This document shows, in pieces, positions 8,655 through 12,509 of a stretch of 12,509 nt of DNA. The position numbers and the translations under genes are program-made. The notes under the pieces were generated by a model, which did no database searches, was not told where the DNA came from, and worked only from the letters and a program-made list of their open reading frames with translations. This DNA comes from Phoronis pallida (lineage: Eukaryota > Phoronida > Phoronidae), in the NCBI GenBank assembly GCA_028565715.1, contig JAOXYC010186801.1, forward strand, positions 1-12,509, read 5' to 3'. The number at the start of each line of letters is the position of its first letter. The stretch's first letter is position 1.

Positions 8655-9951
8655 GTAGGGGATTTTCAATATTTGTTAAATGCTTTTATTCAAACTTAGT
8701 TACAAACAAGCCAAGGATCCGGTTTGATCAAATTGTACTTGAACATCACATAAAAAAATGAGAGCTATTTTTGGAGTACGGTAATGTTTAGTGAAACTTG
8801 GTTGGTCCAGAAACAATTCCAGGCAAAAAACAAAAACGTCTGGGCTTTGATGAATTCAGTATTGATTTAAAAACCTGAAATTCAATATATAATGAGGAAA
8901 AACATATTTCATTACTTATAGTTTGGACCAAAATAGTAAAAAATGACTACTATAACTTCATTATTTGATTAAAAATGAGATAAATGAATTGCTGTAAATT
9001 GTTTCATTTATTCATGTGTTGAATGTTTAGCTAGCAATTATATAGCTTTTATTATTTCAATTTTGCTACAAAGCATGTACAAACTATTTTATTAGCTTTG
9101 ACTCTATTTCTGTTTTGTAGATTTAGTTATTTCAGCAATTGTTAACAACAGTGATTGCTTATTAGGTAAAATGTAACACATCAACGCACACAATTTCTAA
9201 TATTAAAAATAAAACGACAAAATTTAAACTAAAGCAAAATTATTGGCCTGTGCACAAAAGTTGTCCCTTGCCTGCAGACTAAAAAATTGGTCTCAAGTTT
9301 TCATTATTGTCACAAAATGCATTCCAAGTTACGTTTAATAACTTAGAGCAATAATTTATTTTGTTCAATGTTTTCATTGGGGACAACTACTTTTTGTCGT
9401 ACCAAAAGAGAACTTATGAAACAATGCTTTGAGGTCTCAAAAATATTTTATGCGTTATATTGATCATTCAGTATTCTGCAGTAATATATTATAGCTTAGC
9501 ATGATTAAATTTTAATTTCTTTTAATGATATAATCTGATGATTTAAAAAAGCATCTGAGGCTGGTTTTTTCCCTGCTTTCAGCAGAGAATTCCTGAATTC
9601 AACCTGAGCAATAATTGCTTGATTTTATCAAGTTTGACTCTTAGCAGATGGTTGAACTCCAGAATTCTCAGCTCAGTAAAGTATGGAAAACCATGGCCCT
9701 GGTTGCAGATCCATTTGTAGAATATTTCATCTAGTTGTTTTAGATAAATAGAGCCATGTTATGTTGCCTGTTGTCCTGCATGAACTCTGACCAATCTCGA
9801 TTTTTAATTCCCATTCAAAAGTAACAGAAAAGTAACAATTTAGAATATTCTTTTGACATGCCTGAACACTGCACAGCTTTTTGCATGAAACTGCTGTATG
9901 TGGTTTAACCAAATTCGATAAATTTCATCAATATTCAAAATTCTCCCCTAG
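8655..9951. other. Intron within repeat 17, upstream of alternative exons
   Basis: A 1,297-nt phase-1 intron, AT-rich. Near 9583 a strong pyrimidine tract (GGTTTTTTCCCTGCTTTCAG) looks like an acceptor, and a GTAAAG at 9676 could be a donor, giving a possible 93-nt cassette with an early in-frame stop. TGCATG occurs at 9778-9783 and 9882-9887. No other coding sequence is seen. Confidence 0.75.
9778..9887 (+). promoter_or_regulatory. Two TGCATG hexamers upstream of repeat-17 exon a
   Basis: TGCATG at 9778-9783 and 9882-9887, about 170 and 65 nt before the exon at 9952. These match the RBFOX consensus. They lie within the usual range for intronic splicing control. Function is inferred from position and from the paralogous pair before exon b. 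Confidence 0.4.
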
Positions 9952-10125
9952 GTGGCCTCTCATTGGCTGTCGAAGGACCGTCTAAGGCTGAGATCACATG
10001 TATCGACAACAAAGATGGCTCATGCTCCGTCTCGTATTTACCCACTTCCCTCGGGGAGTACAAAGTTCTTGTTAAATGGGACAACAAACATATTGCAGGC
10101 TCTCCATTTGTAGCTAAAATTACAG
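9952..10125 (+). CDS. FLN: Filamin repeat 17 strands C-G, alternative exon a
   Basis: A 174-nt exon, phase 1 at both ends, with acceptor TTCTCCCCTAG and donor GTAAAA. It reads [20 protein letters not shown], then [29 protein letters not shown] and VAKIT. This is the C-terminal half of an Ig-like filamin repeat and is very close to vertebrate filamin A repeat 17. In that repeat strands C and D form the groove that binds GPIb-alpha, integrin tails and migfilin. The exon therefore carries the whole ligand face. A homologous exon of identical length follows 395 nt downstream, and the two are probably mutually exclusive because either one alone completes the fold begun in the exon at 8526. Confidence 0.95.
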
Positions 10126-10161
10126 GTAAAATTGTTATACACCAGCCAATAGGTGGGGTTG

Positions 10162-10181
10162 GTTGTTGTTGTTGTTGTTGA
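10162..10181. repeat. GTT microsatellite between repeat-17 exons
   Basis: About six GTT/TTG units at 10162-10181. Short direct repeats GCCAATAGG flank it (starting at about 10145 and 10186). Ordinary slippage DNA, but located in the intron that separates the two alternative exons. Confidence 0.85.
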
Positions 10182-10501
10182 TTTGGCCAATAGGGGACAG
10201 CACTGAATGGTGGGAAGAATTAGGTTGAGGAGCAGAGCAATGTGAAACATAACAATTTTGATGCAATTCAGCTATCTCCAAGAAATGAAGTTAAAATGTA
10301 TGGCCCTTTCGGAAACTTTAATTTAGCAATTAGAATGCTTCAAGGCATTTTTTTCACAATCAGGTAAAAGTAGAAACATCAAGCCATTTCATTGTACCAA
10401 AACACAATGCTCTTACCTCAAGCCTCTTCATCTCACCACCAGGTGTCCCCAGTAGTCAGACAACTCATGTATGACATCATATCTAAAAATAACTTTCTAT
10501 T

Positions 10502-10513
10502 TGCATGTGCATG
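10502..10513 (+). promoter_or_regulatory. Tandem TGCATG pair overlapping the acceptor region of exon b
   Basis: TGCATGTGCATG style arrangement: two TGCATG hexamers back to back at 10502-10507 and 10508-10513, ending 7 nt before the acceptor that starts exon b. They occupy the place of the pyrimidine tract, which is otherwise weak. A factor of the RBFOX type bound here would be expected to block U2AF and repress exon b. This is inference from the known motif and position. Confidence 0.5.
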
Positions 10514-10520
10514 TCAATAG

Positions 10521-10694
10521 GAGGTTTAGCATTAGCTGTAGAAGGGCCGTCCAAGTGTGAGATAGTCTGTCAGGACAACAAAGATGGTACATGCAGTATT
10601 ACATACCTACCGATGGCACCGGGTGAATATAAGGTCGTCGTTAAGTATAATGATAAACATATCGCTGGATCACCATTCCATCCACATGTTATGG
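10521..10694 (+). CDS. FLN: Filamin repeat 17 strands C-G, alternative exon b
   Basis: A 174-nt exon, phase 1 at both ends, with acceptor GTCAATAG (weak pyrimidine tract) and donor GTAAGT. It reads [20 protein letters not shown], then [29 protein letters not shown] and HPHVM. It has the same length and borders as the exon at 9952, and 38 of 57 full codons encode the same residue. Changes cluster on strand D (Ala, Thr, Ile to Cys, Val, Gln) and on the last strand (VAKIT to HPHVM), and many third positions differ, so the duplication is old and the coding sequence has been kept. It has no A-B strands of its own upstream, so it most likely replaces exon a. Double inclusion would stay in frame but give a second half-domain. 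Confidence 0.93.
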
Positions 10695-11179
10695 GTAAGT
10701 GTTGCATTGTGGGATATGAGAGGTCTTCCTTCTTCTCGGAACCTAGTATTTGTCTTTTGGACTTTCTCTGCCAAGTGCCAAACTCTGTGTCTCGTTCTTC
10801 TTGCTAATTGCTGGAGATTATGGACATTCAAGTTTTCCCACTGCGTTGTTTGTTTCTTTCAAAAGTCTTGATGGTTTCACACTTTTTAAAATTAAGAAAT
10901 AATTTCACCCTTTTCAAGAATGCAACTTTGCAACCTTTAAATTAAAACAAGACTCTAAACTTTAATTTTCTTTTCTACACAATGCACGAAAACCCTCATT
11001 GCAGATTCACTCACTGACCGTTAATGAAAATTGAATAACAACATTTGGATGGGGATTGATTGACTACCTAAAAAATGAAATTCTGTAAAAACTTTGAATT
11101 GAATAAATCATTCTCAAATGTGGAACACTCACCATTGATAATATTCTAATCAATTTCCCTGTGTGTTCTCCTTCTGAAG
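10695..11179. other. Intron between repeat-17 exon b and linker microexon
   Basis: A 485-nt AT-rich intron from GTAAGT at 10695. Its 3' end has a CTAAT branch-point-like word followed by a TTTCCCTGTGTGTTCTCC tract. No coding exon is seen. The open frames running past 10694 are read-through of the exon. Confidence 0.75.
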
Positions 11180-11200
11180 ATTTACCCAACTATATGTCAG
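11180..11200 (+). CDS. FLN: Filamin repeat 17/18 linker microexon (probable)
   Basis: 21 nt between a good acceptor (GTGTTCTCCTTCTGAAG) and donor GTATGT. It is phase 1 at both ends: with the last G of either repeat-17 exon it gives Asp-Leu-Pro-Asn-Tyr-Met-Ser and leaves a G for the next exon, so inclusion or skipping keeps the frame. The insertion point is the linker between repeats 17 and 18, where vertebrate filamins have a short variable segment. Correct phase, a long pyrimidine tract and a good donor support it; there is no sequence homology to lean on. Confidence 0.6.
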
Positions 11201-12057
11201 GTATGTTGTCTTTAATTTGACGTAATTTACTAACGAACTAATTAAAAACAAAAATGTTCTCTAGAAGTTGTGTGACTGAGTAAGAAAATTCATTCCTTGT
11301 TCCTGTTTCACAAAGGAGACTTAGACTTTGATTCCAAAACTCCCATTTCATCTTAACTTCTATGATACCTTGAGTTTCTTTTCTGTGTTCTTTGAGATAT
11401 AAAGAGTGTCTTTTTCAAAATCAGAAATGGTAGGTTTATTGGATGTGAATTTATTTCATCTAGACTTTTTTAGATCCTTGACTTAACATTGCTGTATTTC
11501 ACATATGAACATTTTTGTTTTTCTTTTGTGTGCATCTTATTAACAAGTTGGAACTAACTTATTGTACTGTCTTATATGTGTGCCAATTTGTGATAACCTT
11601 TCCATTGAGCAAATAAGCCATTCCCATTGCAGGTTTGACTGTTGATATTTTTTTGAGAAAATGCTGTGTTTTTACTGTCATTTTGTGAAACCTGTATTTG
11701 ATTAATTTAGTTATTGGGTAAAATATTGATTTGCTGAAACGCTTCTTGATGGGATAAATGTTTTTGAGCTTTTTATGTGGGATAAATATTTGAAAAAGTT
11801 TTAACCTACTGAGCCATAGTTATGATTGTCTCATTTTGAAAGATCTATAGACTATACTTAAAAATTGATTCTGATTTGCATCAAACATTGAAGTTAGAAA
11901 AATCTACAAGTGATGTTTAACTAAATAATCTCTTCAATCAATTATACAAATTCATACAATTTTTTCATGTAAAGAAATAAAAATAATGATCAAGTAAAAA
12001 TATCACACATACCTTCAGTTAACATTATATAACCGTGTCACATACTGCCCCCTACAG
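11201..12057. other. Intron between linker microexon and repeat-18 exon
   Basis: An 857-nt AT-rich intron with no further exon seen. Two ACUAAY words lie close to its 5' end and are listed separately. Its acceptor, ACTGCCCCCTACAG, is strong. Confidence 0.75.
11229..11242 (+). promoter_or_regulatory. Paired ACTAAY motifs downstream of linker microexon
   Basis: ACTAAC at 11229-11234 and ACTAAT at 11237-11242, about 29 and 37 nt after the microexon. ACUAAY is the core of the QKI/STAR-protein response element, and binding downstream of an exon usually favours inclusion. The motif is common in AT-rich DNA, so this is only suggestive. Confidence 0.25.
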
Positions 12058-12210
12058 GAGGTGGACGACGCCGCACTTCATTCTCTCGCGGCAGTGAATT
12101 CTCACTCAAGGTACAGGAGACTGACATCAGTGATCTGACCGCCACCATCAAGGCACCATCGGGCAAGGAAGAACCTTGCATCCTCAAGAAACTGGCTAAT
12201 GGACATCTTG
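12058..12210 (+). CDS. FLN: Filamin repeat 18, first half
   Basis: A 153-nt exon, phase 1 at both ends, with acceptor CCCCCTACAG and donor GTGAGT. It starts GGRRRTSFSRGSEFSL, then KVQETDISDLTATIKAPSG, KEEPCILKKLANGHLG. ETD-S-LTA, PSG-EEPC-LK and NGH-G match repeat 18 of vertebrate filamins. The N-terminal RRRTS is a basic segment with a basophilic-kinase-like site in the repeat 17/18 linker, not present at that place in the human sequences I recall. The minus-strand open frame at 12038-12274 is a shadow of this exon. Confidence 0.94.
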
Positions 12211-12509
12211 GTGAGTATTGAGGGATGGGTTTGGTTGTCATATACTGATGGCTTCTGTTTATAAAATAAACCATAATTGTTTAAAAATAGGCTTCCATCA
12301 AGATTTAAAAAAGATTTTTAGTTTTCAATGGAGGCATTCATTTGGGATGGTGTTTTTTTTATATGCCACTTAGTTGTCTATAAGAACCAAGCTTTTAGTG
12401 AGGTTCTTATAGAAAATGTTCCGAGTGTTATTAGAAAATTCATCAGTTGGATTCATGTTTGATGTTCTGCCAATGCAAGAAATAAATCAGGGGGTTTAAG
12501 ATGCAAATT
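12211..12509. other. Start of the next intron
   Basis: AT-rich intron beginning with the consensus donor GTGAGT and running off the window. The next exon should resume repeat 18 (expected near an ISF-P-E-GEH motif). Nothing else is seen. Confidence 0.8.

Larger units (their letters stand above)
4965..12210 (+). other. FLN: Filamin gene segment, hinge 1 to repeat 18 (internal part)
   Basis: Filamins are large dimeric actin crosslinkers: an N-terminal actin-binding domain followed by about 24 Ig-like repeats interrupted by two hinges. The exons here, spliced in order, give hinge 1, repeat 16, repeat 17 and the first half of repeat 18. The order is recognised because the A strand and EVTMPSGK start of repeat 16 follow directly on non-Ig hinge sequence, then VTAYGPGL opens repeat 17, and ETDISDLTA with APSGKEEPC marks repeat 18, as in vertebrate filamins A to C. 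The actin-binding domain, repeats 1-15 and repeats 19-24 lie outside the window. All exons are on the + strand with GT/AG introns. From the hinge exon onward every junction is phase 1. The repeat numbers rest on remembered family sequences, not on an alignment run here. Confidence 0.93.

Noticed and set aside
10420-10480. Strong pyrimidine tract and CACCACCAG acceptor upstream of exon b, as an alternative start for it
   Set aside because: In phase 1 it meets a TGA before exon b, so it cannot extend the coding exon; it may only be a decoy site.
12038-12274. Minus-strand open frame of 78 residues
   Set aside because: It is antisense to the repeat-18 exon, whose sense reading is unmistakable.
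1-12509. CRISPR array, operon, phage or bacterial defence system
   Set aside because: The DNA is clearly eukaryotic with spliced filamin exons; no regularly spaced repeats or prokaryotic genes are present.

Overview
The window is animal nuclear DNA carrying an internal piece of a filamin gene on the + strand. Short exons with GT/AG borders are scattered through long, AT-rich introns. Their spliced translation follows the hinge-1, repeat 16, repeat 17, repeat 18 order of vertebrate filamins, with hallmark motifs such as [23 protein letters not shown] and AGSPF. I cannot name the species. The high similarity to vertebrate filamins, compact introns, a tRNA-derived element and several foldback elements suggest an invertebrate, possibly marine (inference).

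Layout: 1-4964 is intron or upstream sequence in which I can support no exon. It holds interspersed-repeat remnants, notably two adjacent inverted-repeat elements at 4150-4379 and 4392-4759. Hinge-1 coding begins with a probable 36-nt microexon (4965-5000), followed by a firm exon (5840-5966). Repeat 16 is encoded by 6464-6604 and the start of 8526-8654. The intron between them holds two tandem partial copies of the repeat-16 exon (6700-6774 and 6867-6941), a tRNA-Ala(GGC)-like sequence (7029-7099) and a weak foldback element. Repeat 17 is encoded by 8526-8654 plus one of two homologous 174-nt exons (9952-10125 or 10521-10694). A probable 21-nt microexon (11180-11200) lies in the repeat 17/18 linker, and 12058-12210 opens repeat 18. 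The gene continues past the right end.

Main discovery: the segment looks like a splicing switchboard. After the hinge exon every intron is phase 1, so each exon is a symmetric cassette. Repeat 17, a main ligand-binding repeat in vertebrate filamin A, has two alternative exons of equal length, each carrying strands C to G and so the ligand groove. Repeat 16 has half-exon copies that keep phase and splice sites. Linker microexons flank the region. Five of the eight TGCATG (RBFOX-type) hexamers I counted in the window lie within about 175 nt upstream of alternative or optional exons, two of them in tandem just before the second repeat-17 exon. I infer a regulated isoform system tuning filamin ligand binding at repeats 16-18; this needs transcript evidence.
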